A DNA stretch of 7,508 nt from the NCBI RefSeq assembly GCF_938030785.1, contig NZ_CALHIK010000170.1:1-7508 (forward strand), in the 5' to 3' direction. Position 1 is the first letter of the stretch. Each line of letters begins with the position of its first letter. Position numbers and translations under genes: made by a program. Of the stretch, positions 1 through 6,123 are shown piece by piece. The stretch is from an uncultured Campylobacter sp. GTDB taxonomy: Bacteria > Campylobacterota > Campylobacteria > Campylobacterales > Campylobacteraceae. The notes under the pieces are model-generated. The model saw only the letters and a list, made by a program, of their open reading frames with translations, did no database searches and was not told the DNA's origin.

Positions 1-859
1 CGAGCACGCTTGCGGTAAATTCGGGATTTGAATCAAGCTTTAGCGAAAACTCGATTAGATGCTTATTTTCGCCGTGCTCACCCGTCGCTCCGCTTCGCAA
101 GACGAAGCCTCCGTGAGGGATGCCGCCGTGCTCTTTTTTAAGCGTCGCAATATCGATAAAATGCACGCTCGTATCGTAGTCGGCGAAGTAGTTTGGCATC
201 GTTTTTATCTCACGCTCGATGCGCGCTTTATCGGCGCCATCCTCGGCCACGACGTAGCACTCGCGCAGGTGTTTTTCTCTCGTAGTTAAATTTGGATTTT
301 CGCCCGCGCGAACTCGCTCCAAGGCGCTATCTATCGGCACGGTGTATTGGCGCGCGTCCACGACGCCCTCGATCCTGCGGATAGCGTCGGAGTGGCCTTG
401 GCTCACGCCCTTGCCCCAAAATGTATAACTGCTACCGTTTTCTAGCACGCTCTCGCCAAATAGCCTATTTAGCGAAAATAGCCCTGGATCCCAGCCCACG
501 GCGATGATGGCTACATTTCCACCTTTTTTGGCGGCGGCGTCCACTGCGGCGAAGTGCTCTGGGATCTTAGCGTGCGTATCGAAGCTATCAACTACGTTAA
601 AATCTTTTGCAAACTCGGGCGTCTGCGTCGGCAGATCTGTCGCGCTACCGCCGCAAAGCACCAAAATGTCAAATTTGCCCTTGTGCGCTAAAATTTCATC
701 CGCGCTAAATACCGGCGCGCCGCATGTTTGCACACTGCGCGGCTCGCGGCGAGAAAACACCGCCGAAAGCTGCAAATCCTTGCTATTTCGCGCGGCAAGC
801 TCCACGCCGCGACCTAAATTTCCATATCCTAAAACCGCTATTTTTATTTTTTCGCTCAT
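1..859 (-). CDS. ddh: meso-diaminopimelate D-dehydrogenase (partial, C-terminus beyond left edge)
   Basis: Catalyses reversible NADP-dependent oxidative deamination of meso-2,6-diaminopimelate to L-2-amino-6-oxopimelate (tetrahydrodipicolinate); in biosynthesis it runs in reverse and makes meso-DAP for peptidoglycan and lysine in one cytoplasmic step. I translated 286 residues from the ATG at 859. The N-terminal Rossmann motif GYGNLG is at residues 11-16, followed by FSRR (35-38), whose arginines fit the NADP 2'-phosphate. Further signatures of the family are LCGGSATD (68-75), GWDPG (122-126), FWGKGVSQGHSDAIRR (147-162) and MPHGG-like IPHGG near the end. Alignment from memory with the roughly 320-residue Corynebacterium enzyme is collinear, so about 35 residues are missing at the window edge. 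The start is set by AAGGAT six bases upstream. No frameshift or odd codon use is visible. It lies downstream of a small membrane gene and valS on the same strand. The ORF is not seen as a plus-strand gene; plus-strand ORFs here are shadows. Confidence 0.93.
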   Translation of the reverse strand, partial: MSEKIKIAVLGYGNLGRGVELAARNSKDLQLSAVFSRREPRSVQTCGAPVFSADEILAHKGKFDILVLCGGSATDLPTQTPEFAKDFNVVDSFDTHAKIPEHFAAVDAAAKKGGNVAIIAVGWDPGLFSLNRLFGESVLENGSSYTFWGKGVSQGHSDAIRRIEGVVDARQYTVPIDSALERVRAGENPNLTTREKHLRECYVVAEDGADKARIEREIKTMPNYFADYDTSVHFIDIATLKKEHGGIPHGGFVLRSGATGEHGENKHLIEFSLKLDSNPEFTASVL

Positions 860-875
860 TTTTTATCCTTCAAAT

Positions 876-920
876 TTTAAAATTTAGCGCGTAAAACGGC
901 GCGCTGCCGATGAAATTTTA
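876..920. repeat. 45-bp direct repeat, copy 1 (between small membrane gene and ddh)
   Basis: Matches 1078-1122 at 43 of 45 positions with a constant offset of 202 bp. The differences are C897/T1099 and T905/C1107. Within the repeat, TAAAATTT (878-885) can pair with AAATTTTA (913-920), and GCGCG (887-891) with CGCGC (900-904) around an 8-base loop. The stop codon of the small minus-strand gene (918-920) lies in the last three bases, and the ddh ribosome binding site lies just to the left. Confidence 0.9.
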
Positions 921-1064
921 CCTCAGTAGGAAATAATAAATCACATATAACCAACTTAAAAATCCGTGAATTATCGCCCACATTATGCTTTTATTGGCTC
1001 CCCACGATAGTGCGACGGCTATGACCGTGCCTAAAGTAAATCCACCGATACTACCCTTTGACAT
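918..1064 (-). CDS. small two-helix membrane protein, 48 aa, unknown function
   Basis: A 48-codon ORF with ATG at 1064, preceded by a strong AAGGAG six bases upstream, and ending in TAA at 918-920. The product begins MSKGSIGGFTLG and ends WLYVIYYFLLR. A glycine-rich hydrophobic stretch (about residues 7-21) and a longer aromatic-rich one (about 27-47) are separated by a short polar turn GANKS, so a helical hairpin in the inner membrane is likely. The WAIIHGF...WLYVIYY pattern resembles small hypothetical membrane proteins seen in several phyla, but I cannot name a family or give a function. It sits between valS and ddh on the same strand, bounded on both sides by near-identical 45-bp repeats. 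The clear Shine-Dalgarno sequence, coherent hydrophobic pattern and compact spacing argue for a real gene. Confidence 0.75.
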   Translation of the reverse strand: MSKGSIGGFTLGTVIAVALSWGANKSIMWAIIHGFLSWLYVIYYFLLR

Positions 1065-1077
1065 ATTTTCTCCTTGA

Positions 1078-1122
1078 TTTAAAATTTAGCGCGTAAAATG
1101 GCGCGCCGCCGATGAAATTTTA
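1078..1122. repeat. 45-bp direct repeat, copy 2 (between valS and small membrane gene)
   Basis: Second copy of the repeat at 876-920 (43/45 identical). Outer arms TAAAATTT (1080-1087) and AAATTTTA (1115-1122) and inner arms GCGCG (1089-1093) and CGCGC (1102-1106) are identical to those of copy 1; the two differences between copies fall in the loop and in the unpaired 3' side. On the minus strand it lies after the valS stop and just before the ribosome binding site of the small membrane gene. It could act as a processing or termination hairpin, but no clean T-tract follows. Confidence 0.9.
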
Positions 1123-1178
1123 TAAATCTCAAGGCGCCGTTTGGATCCGCCAAGTCCTAATGCAAAAACCAAAAAATA

Positions 1179-3836
1179 TCAATCCGCCGCCCCTAAATTT
1201 GCCAGCTCGGCGCAAATTTTTTGCATCTTTTCCTGCGCGCTTTGCAGCCCTTCACGGTTGGCTTCAACTACGGCTTGCGGAGCGGAGGCTACAAATTTCT
1301 CGTTATTTAGCATGTTTGAGAGCTTTTCGATCTCTTTTTGCAGCTTCGCTTTTTGCGCGTTAAGGCGCGAAATCACGCCGCTAAGATCGACCCCCTCAAG
1401 CGGTACAAAGCTTTCTAAATTCTCGCTTACGTCGCGGGCGGAATTTGCGATATTTTGCTGCGTAAATTCCACTTCATCTACCTTGGCTAGCGTTTTGATG
1501 TAATCCGCGGCAGCGCTTAGATCGACTGCGGATTTGACGTAGGCTTTGGCTACGCGCGCATTGCCGAGCTCGATCGTCGCCTTTGCGCGGCGGATGCTGA
1601 CGATCGCTTCGATGAGAAGCGAAAATAGCTCCTCGATCCGCTCATCGCGCTCGCCTGGCTGCGGGTATCGCATCACCATGATGGAGCGCGCGTCTTGCAG
1701 CTTCGTGCCGCTTAGCTCCTGATACAGATACTCGCTTAGAAACGGCATAAACGGGCTTAGTAGCTTCATCGCTTCTTTAAAAATCATCCCCAGCTCGCCG
1801 ATCGCGGCCTTGTCCGCCTTGCTAAGCTCGATGCCCCAGTCGCAAAACTCGTCCCAAAAAAACTTATAAAGCTCGGTCGCAGCGTCGTTGAAGCGGTAAG
1901 TATCTAGGCTCTCGCGCACGGAATTTACGCAGCAGTTAAAGCGCGAAAGCATATATTTGCCGAGGCTCGTTTTGATCCGCGCTGCGTCTAAATCGTCAAA
2001 TTTAGAGGCGTTTAAAAGCAAAAACTTGCTCGCGTTATAGAGCTTATTCGTAAAATTTCGATATATTAAAAGCTTATCGTCGCTAAGGCGCAGATCGCGC
2101 CCCTGTACGCACAAAATCGTAAGCGTAAAGCGCAAAATATCGGCGCTAAATTCATCGATTTTTAGCAGCGGATCGACTACGTTTTTGCTCGATTTGCTCA
2201 TCTTTTTGCCGTCTTTGTCCTTAACCAAGGCGTGTAGGTAGATGTCGCGAAACGGCAGCTCGCCCATGGCGTTTTGGCACTGAAACATCATACGCGCGAC
2301 CCAGAAAAATAAAATGTCAAAGCCCGTAATCAGCATGGTATTCGGATAAAATTCGCTCAAATCCTCCTCAAACCACTTCTCGTTTTTCAGAGCCTCGCCG
2401 TTGCCCCAGCCAAGCGTACTGATCGGCCAAAGACCGCTTGAAAACCACGTATCAAGCACGTCGGGATCTTGGGTAAAATTTTTACCGCCGCATTTCGGGC
2501 AGACATCGGGGCTCTCGCGCTCATCCGCCCACTGATGGCCGCAGTCGCAGTAAAACACGGGAATTCTATGCCCCCACCAGAGCTGGCGGCTGATACACCA
2601 GTCCTTCAGCTCGCGCATCCAGGCATTGAAGCTATTGATCCAGTGCTTCGGGAAAAATTCCGCCTCGCCGGAATTTACCTTAGAGATCGCCTCTTTTGCG
2701 ATATCCGCGCGCACGAACCACTGCTGCGAGATGTACGGCTCGACGACATTTTTGCAGCGGTAGCAGTAGCCGACTTGATTTTCGTAGTCCTCGATTTTTT
2801 CGATATAGCCCAGCCTCTCGAGCTCCGCTACGATCTGATCGCGCGCGGCAAGTCTCTCTAAGCCTCTGAATTTACCGCACTGCTCGTTTAAAATTCCTTT
2901 TTCGTCAAAAACGGTGATAAATTCCAGCTCGTGGCGCTTGCCGACCTCGTAGTCGTTGGTATCGTGCGCGGGCGTGACCTTCACGGCGCCCGTTCCAAAG
3001 CTCATATCGACGTATTCGTCGGCAATGATCTCGATCTCGCGGCCGATTAGCGGCAGCACGACTTTTTTGCCGATCAAATTTTTATAGCGCTCGTCCGCAG
3101 GATTTACCATGACGGCGGTGTCGCCGAAGTAGGTCTCGGGGCGCGTAGTCGCCACAACTATGTAGTTGCGGCTCGTCTCGCTCGAATCTTTGCAAGAGTT
3201 CAAATTTTGTCCGTCTGCAAAGTAGTAGCGCAGATGATAGAGCTTGCCCTTGTTCTCCTTGTGCTCGACCTCCACGTCGCTTAGCGCGCCGTCGTGCGTG
3301 CACCAGTTTACCATGTAGTTTCCGCGCACAATGAGCCCCGCGTCGTATAAATTTACGAAGGCTTTGCGAACGGCGTTTTTAAGCCCTTCATCCATCGTGA
3401 AACGCTGTCTGCTCCACGCGGGCGTGACGCCCAGGCGCTTCATCTGCTTTACGATCTGCCCGCCGCTTTGCTCTTTCCAGCGCCAAACGTGCTTTAAAAA
3501 TTCCTCGCGCCCGATCGCTTCTTTTTTGATCCCTTGCGCCAAAAGCTCGCGCTCGACGACATTTTGCGTCGCAATGCCAGCATGATCAAGTCCCGGCTGC
3601 CACAGCGTGCGGTATCCGTCCATCCTCTTGTATCGCGTCATAATATCTTGCAGCGTAAAAGTGAGCGAATGCCCGATATGAAGCACTCCGGTAACGTTAG
3701 GAGGGGGCATCATAATGCAAAAGTTTTTGCCTTTTTGTTGGATATCTTTATTGCCGTCGATCTCGAAATAACCGCGCTGCTCCCAAATTTTATAAAAGCT
3801 CTCCTCTACGGCTTTCGCGTCGTAAAAATCTGCCAT
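1179..3836 (-). CDS. valS: valine--tRNA ligase (ValRS)
   Basis: Charges tRNA-Val with valine in the cytoplasm, with hydrolytic editing of mischarged threonine. The 885-residue product is of normal family length and complete. Class I synthetase signatures are present: PPPNVTGVLHIGH with HIGH at residues 53-56, and KMSKS at 545-549. Between them lies the CP1 editing domain (ATTRPETYFGDTAVMV and GTGAVKVTPAHD). Cysteine pairs C358/C361 and C430/C432/C446/C449 suggest zinc-knuckle elements, as in several bacterial ValRS. DTWFSSGLWP is the conserved stretch after the second zinc cluster. The last 70 or so residues (about 815-882) are heptad-like and charged, the C-terminal coiled-coil arm that contacts tRNA. 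The start at 3836 is supported by AAGG at 3843-3846 on the minus strand. The gene is transcribed divergently from metQ and is followed by a small membrane gene and ddh on the same strand. Confidence 0.98.
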   Translation of the reverse strand: MADFYDAKAVEESFYKIWEQRGYFEIDGNKDIQQKGKNFCIMMPPPNVTGVLHIGHSLTFTLQDIMTRYKRMDGYRTLWQPGLDHAGIATQNVVERELLAQGIKKEAIGREEFLKHVWRWKEQSGGQIVKQMKRLGVTPAWSRQRFTMDEGLKNAVRKAFVNLYDAGLIVRGNYMVNWCTHDGALSDVEVEHKENKGKLYHLRYYFADGQNLNSCKDSSETSRNYIVVATTRPETYFGDTAVMVNPADERYKNLIGKKVVLPLIGREIEIIADEYVDMSFGTGAVKVTPAHDTNDYEVGKRHELEFITVFDEKGILNEQCGKFRGLERLAARDQIVAELERLGYIEKIEDYENQVGYCYRCKNVVEPYISQQWFVRADIAKEAISKVNSGEAEFFPKHWINSFNAWMRELKDWCISRQLWWGHRIPVFYCDCGHQWADERESPDVCPKCGGKNFTQDPDVLDTWFSSGLWPISTLGWGNGEALKNEKWFEEDLSEFYPNTMLITGFDILFFWVARMMFQCQNAMGELPFRDIYLHALVKDKDGKKMSKSSKNVVDPLLKIDEFSADILRFTLTILCVQGRDLRLSDDKLLIYRNFTNKLYNASKFLLLNASKFDDLDAARIKTSLGKYMLSRFNCCVNSVRESLDTYRFNDAATELYKFFWDEFCDWGIELSKADKAAIGELGMIFKEAMKLLSPFMPFLSEYLYQELSGTKLQDARSIMVMRYPQPGERDERIEELFSLLIEAIVSIRRAKATIELGNARVAKAYVKSAVDLSAAADYIKTLAKVDEVEFTQQNIANSARDVSENLESFVPLEGVDLSGVISRLNAQKAKLQKEIEKLSNMLNNEKFVASAPQAVVEANREGLQSAQEKMQKICAELANLGAAD

Positions 3837-3910
3837 CTTTAGCCTTTTTTGAAATTTTAAATTTTGCGATTTTAGCGGAATTTATGTAAAGCGCTCATTA
3901 AAATTGCGAT

Positions 3911-3916
3911 ATTATA
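3911..3916 (-). promoter_or_regulatory. candidate -10 element for valS
   Basis: The minus strand reads TATAAT here, a perfect -10 hexamer about 75 bases before the valS start. I see no good -35 hexamer at 16-18 bp spacing, but Campylobacter sigma70 promoters often lack one. The assignment is by motif only. Confidence 0.4.
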
Positions 3917-3942
3917 TAGATACTAGATTAAAACATAGTATT

Positions 3943-3954
3943 TAGATATATCTA
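3943..3954. promoter_or_regulatory. 12-bp perfect palindrome in divergent valS-metQ spacer (possible operator)
   Basis: TAGATATATCTA is self-complementary over all 12 bases, and the symmetry extends outward (TATT before, AATA after) if one extra T is allowed. It lies upstream of both the candidate valS -10 and the metQ promoter, where a regulator could touch either gene. The surroundings are very AT-rich, so chance is a real alternative. Confidence 0.3.
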
Positions 3955-4011
3955 TAAATATCGATTTCTAAAGGATTTTGTATAAAATTTTAAAAAATCA
4001 TATAAAAACGC

Positions 4012-4040
4012 TTGACATTAAAAATTCTACCTGCTATAAT
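4012..4040 (+). promoter_or_regulatory. consensus sigma70 promoter of metQ with extended -10
   Basis: TTGACA (4012-4017) and TATAAT (4035-4040) are both perfect hexamers, separated by exactly 17 bp, and TG at 4032-4033 gives an extended -10. Transcription would start near 4046-4048, leaving a 5' leader of only about 24 bases, which is too short for a riboswitch. AAAGGA at 4058-4063 is the metQ ribosome binding site. Confidence 0.85.
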
Positions 4041-4070
4041 ACCGCGAAATTTTAACCAAAAGGATTAAAT

Positions 4071-4847
4071 ATGAAGAAATTTCTTCTCGCTTCGCTTCTT
4101 AGCGCCAGCGTCGTCAGTTTCGCTCTTGCGGAAAAAATCGTAGTCGCCGCTACTCCGATACCGCATGCCGAAATTTTGGAGCAGATCAAGCCTGATCTAA
4201 AAGCCCAAGGCTACGATCTTGAAGTCAAGGTTTTCAACGACTACGTAACTCCGAACCTCGCCACCGATAGCGGCGATGCCGATGCCGGATTTTTTCAGCA
4301 CGTGCCCTATATGGTGGAATTTAACGCCAACAAAGGCACGAAATTAAAGGCAACCGTGGGCGTGCACCTAGAGCCGATGGGCATCTACAGCCATAAGATT
4401 AAAAATTTAAAAGATCTTAAAAACGGCGCGAAAGTTGCCGTGCCGAACGATCCGACGAACGAAAGCCGCGCGCTGGATCTACTCGTAGCCGCAGGGCTCA
4501 TCGAAGTTGATCAAAGTGCCAAGCTCCGCACGCCGCTGGATGTAACGAAAAACCCTAAAAATTTAGAAATTTTAGAGCTTGAGGGAGCCGCACTTCCACG
4601 AACCCTAGGCGATGTAGATATTGCGGTTATCAACTCAAATTTTGCTTTTAATGCAAATTTAAACCCGATCAAAGATTCGCTGTTTTTAGAAAAGGCGGAG
4701 GGCAACCCTTACACCAATGTCATTAGCGTTAAGGAGGGCAACGAAAACAGCCCTAAGATCAAGGCGCTGGATAAAGCGATCCAAAGCGAGAAAGTGAAAA
4801 AGTTTATCGAGACGCAATATAAAGGCGCAATCATCCCATCGTTTTAA
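4071..4847 (+). CDS. metQ: MetQ/NlpA-family methionine ABC transporter substrate-binding protein
   Basis: Periplasmic binding protein that would hand methionine (L- or D-) or a related substrate to a MetNI-type ABC importer. The 258-residue product has a classical signal peptide (MKKFLLASLLSASVVSFALA), with cleavage expected after A20. The mature part shows family landmarks: TPIPHAEIL (28-36), FNDYVTPN, GFFQHVPYM, VAVPNDPTNESRALDLL, LELEGAALPRTLGDVDIAVINSNFA. Length is normal for the family. Most homologues are lipoproteins, but this one has no lipobox and no cysteine anywhere, so it should be a soluble or otherwise retained periplasmic protein. No metN or metI is adjacent; the gene is flanked by divergent valS and by cbf2, which has its own promoter signals, so it is likely monocistronic. 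Exact substrate is inferred from the family only. The start is fixed by AAAGGA seven bases upstream and the signal peptide. Confidence 0.93.
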   Translation: MKKFLLASLLSASVVSFALAEKIVVAATPIPHAEILEQIKPDLKAQGYDLEVKVFNDYVTPNLATDSGDADAGFFQHVPYMVEFNANKGTKLKATVGVHLEPMGIYSHKIKNLKDLKNGAKVAVPNDPTNESRALDLLVAAGLIEVDQSAKLRTPLDVTKNPKNLEILELEGAALPRTLGDVDIAVINSNFAFNANLNPIKDSLFLEKAEGNPYTNVISVKEGNENSPKIKALDKAIQSEKVKKFIETQYKGAIIPSF

Positions 4848-4862
4848 CCCTTGCTCTTTTTA

Positions 4863-4891
4863 AAATTCGGCGCACGATTCGCGCCGAATTT
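4863..4891 (+). terminator. hairpin after metQ, probable terminator
   Basis: AAATTCGGCGC (4863-4873) and GCGCCGAATTT (4881-4891) form a perfect 11-bp stem around a 7-base loop, 16 bases after the metQ stop. Only three Ts directly end the stem, and the next T-rich stretch is mixed (GCTAGTATT), so the termination tract is weak; a role as an mRNA 3'-end stabiliser is possible. Confidence 0.6.
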
Positions 4892-4925
4892 GCTAGTATT
4901 GGCTATTTTATTTACTATCTTTTTT

Positions 4926-4931
4926 TATAAT
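4926..4931 (+). promoter_or_regulatory. candidate -10 element for cbf2
   Basis: TATAAT preceded by a T-rich run (4905-4926), the arrangement typical of Campylobacter sigma70 promoters, which rely on a -10 box and upstream T-rich sequence rather than a -35 box. It lies 31 bases before the cbf2 start; AAAGGA at 4951-4956 is the ribosome binding site. Confidence 0.6.
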
Positions 4932-4962
4932 TGCGCGAAATTTACCGAATAAAGGAAAAATA

Positions 4963-5784
4963 ATGAAAAGAATTTTATCTTTCAGCTTTGTTGCCGCTAT
5001 GGCTATATCTTCGCTTAACGCAGGCGTTTTGGCTACCGTAAAAGACGCAAATATCACGATTACCGACGAGGAGATCGCTCCTTTTTTAGCACAGAATAAT
5101 CTGCAAGGCAGCGAACTGAGCGCAGAAGACAAAAAGAAGCTAATCGACGATCTGATCAAATACAAACTTCTAGTCGCAGAAGCCAAAAAATCGGGCGTTG
5201 AAAACACCGACGAATATAAACGCCAGCTAGAGCTAGCTAAAGACGGTATCGCTTTTAATCTTTGGCAGCGCGAAGAGGCTAAGGGCGTAAGTATCAGCGA
5301 TGAGGAAGCCAAAAAAATCTACGACGAGAATAAACAAAGCTTCATGCAACCGGATTCCGTTACGGCTAGCCACATCCTAGTAGCCGACGAGAAGAGCGCT
5401 AAAAACGCCATCGCCAAGCTATCCAAGGTTAAAAAAGAGGATCTTAAAGCGGAATTTAACAAGCTGGCTAAAGAGATTTCAACAGATCCGAGCGCGAAAG
5501 AAAACGGCGGCGATCTGGGCTCTTTCGGCAAAGGCATGATGGTACCGGAGTTTGAAAAGGCGGCATTTGCGCTAAAAGACGGCGAGATGAGCAAAACGCC
5601 GGTAAAAACGCAGTTTGGATATCATATCATCTATAAAGAGGGCAGCAAAAAGGCTGAGACTATGCCGTTTGAGAAAGTAAAAGATCTTATCAAAAACCAG
5701 CTATTGCCGGGCAAGGTCAATAAAAAGCTCGACGATAAAGCAAACGAGCTATTTGGCAAGATCAACGTCGAATACGCGAAATAA
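4963..5784 (+). CDS. cbf2: periplasmic peptidyl-prolyl cis-trans isomerase/chaperone, PEB4 (Cbf2) type
   Basis: SurA-like parvulin of the periplasm that isomerises Xaa-Pro bonds and assists folding of outer-membrane proteins; the C. jejuni counterpart PEB4/Cbf2 affects adhesion and outer-membrane composition. The product has 273 residues, the length I recall for C. jejuni PEB4. A signal peptide (residues 1-20, ending SSLNA) precedes a charged helical N-terminal chaperone region (about 30-130). The PpiC/parvulin domain covers about 133-228, with the paired histidines H137 (in ASHILV) and H221 (in FGYHII), the GGDLGSFGKGMMVPEFEKA block and TPVKTQFGYH. A short C-terminal helix (about 235-270) packs back on the N-terminal part in PEB4. 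The product is rich in lysine. It has its own -10 box after the metQ hairpin and is followed by a strong terminator, so it is probably a single-gene transcript. Confidence 0.95.
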   Translation: MKRILSFSFVAAMAISSLNAGVLATVKDANITITDEEIAPFLAQNNLQGSELSAEDKKKLIDDLIKYKLLVAEAKKSGVENTDEYKRQLELAKDGIAFNLWQREEAKGVSISDEEAKKIYDENKQSFMQPDSVTASHILVADEKSAKNAIAKLSKVKKEDLKAEFNKLAKEISTDPSAKENGGDLGSFGKGMMVPEFEKAAFALKDGEMSKTPVKTQFGYHIIYKEGSKKAETMPFEKVKDLIKNQLLPGKVNKKLDDKANELFGKINVEYAK

Positions 5785-5799
5785 TTTCGCTAAATTTAG

Positions 5800-5874
5800 G
5801 GCGCGAGACTCTTTAAATTTACGTGCAAAACCTAATTCTAGGAGTGCGTTAATTTAACTCGCGCCTTTTTCTTT
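5800..5874 (+). terminator. long three-tier terminator hairpin after cbf2
   Basis: GGCGCGAG (5800-5807) pairs perfectly with CTCGCGCC (5858-5865), which is followed directly by TTTTTCTTTT (5866-5875 region). Inside, TTAAATTTACG (5813-5823) pairs with CGTTAATTTAA (5847-5857) at 10 of 11 positions, stacking on the outer stem with a 5-base bulge on the 5' side. A third small stem, CCTA (5831-5834) with TAGG (5839-5842), caps it. The outer stem plus T-tract make a convincing intrinsic terminator; the length is unusual and a stable 3'-UTR-derived RNA is possible. Confidence 0.8.
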
Positions 5875-5875
5875 T

Positions 5876-6123
5876 GCAGGACGACTCGTTTGATTTGGGC
5901 TCGGCGCTGAAATTTTGTCGTAAATTTAAGATCAAACTCGCGGTAAAATTTTAGCTCTAAATTTATCGTAAATTTTGAAAGTAAAATTTTGATTGGGCTT
6001 TGAAAATTGCCTTTTGTGCTACGGCGCTTTTGCGCGCGCTAGATCAAGATAAGCGAATCAAAATAAAATTTAGCGTCACGCGGCGGAGCACGCGAATTTT
6101 ACATACATCAATTAAGGATTTAA
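5876..6123. other. gene-free spacer between cbf2 terminator and DedA gene
   Basis: About 250 bases in which I find no supported coding frame on either strand. The first part (5910-6000) is built of repeated AAATTT/AAAATTTT words separated by short mixed segments; the second part includes a GC-rich run (GCGCGCGC near 6030). An ORF starting at 6000 runs into the DedA gene in another frame and is a shadow. No clear -10 box for the DedA gene is evident, so its promoter cannot be placed. Confidence 0.6.
6064..6101. repeat. AAATTT-armed inverted repeat just upstream of the DedA gene
   Basis: TAAAATT (6064-6070) pairs with AATTTTA (6095-6101), and inside it GCGT (6073-6076) pairs with ACGC (6090-6093) around a GC-rich 13-base loop. 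It ends 13 bases before AAGGA (6114-6118), the ribosome binding site. The layout resembles the 45-bp repeats before ddh and the small membrane gene, although the core sequence differs. Confidence 0.5.

Noticed and set aside
504..887. Plus-strand ORF of 127 codons opposite ddh
   Set aside because: Antisense to clear Ddh coding sequence; low-complexity serine/alanine-rich translation typical of a shadow frame.
876..1122. Integron gene cassette with attC sites
   Set aside because: Repeats lack the conserved attC core ends (GTTRRRY-type) and are shorter than usual attC sites; no integrase is seen.
876..1122. CRISPR array
   Set aside because: Only two copies, and the intervening sequence is a coding gene of much more than spacer length.
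2469..2861. Plus-strand ORF of 130 codons inside valS
   Set aside because: It overlaps strongly conserved ValRS sequence (editing domain and zinc region) on the other strand; no ribosome binding site or recognisable domain.
4041..4070. SAM or other riboswitch before metQ
   Set aside because: The predicted leader is only about 24 bases, too short for any known riboswitch.
4071..4847. metQ as a degraded gene because the lipobox cysteine is missing
   Set aside because: The frame is intact, the signal peptide is a good signal peptidase I substrate, and all family motifs are present.
4908..5312. Minus-strand ORF of 134 codons over the start of cbf2
   Set aside because: Serine- and leucine-rich reverse complement of a lysine-rich gene; no start signal and no conserved motif.
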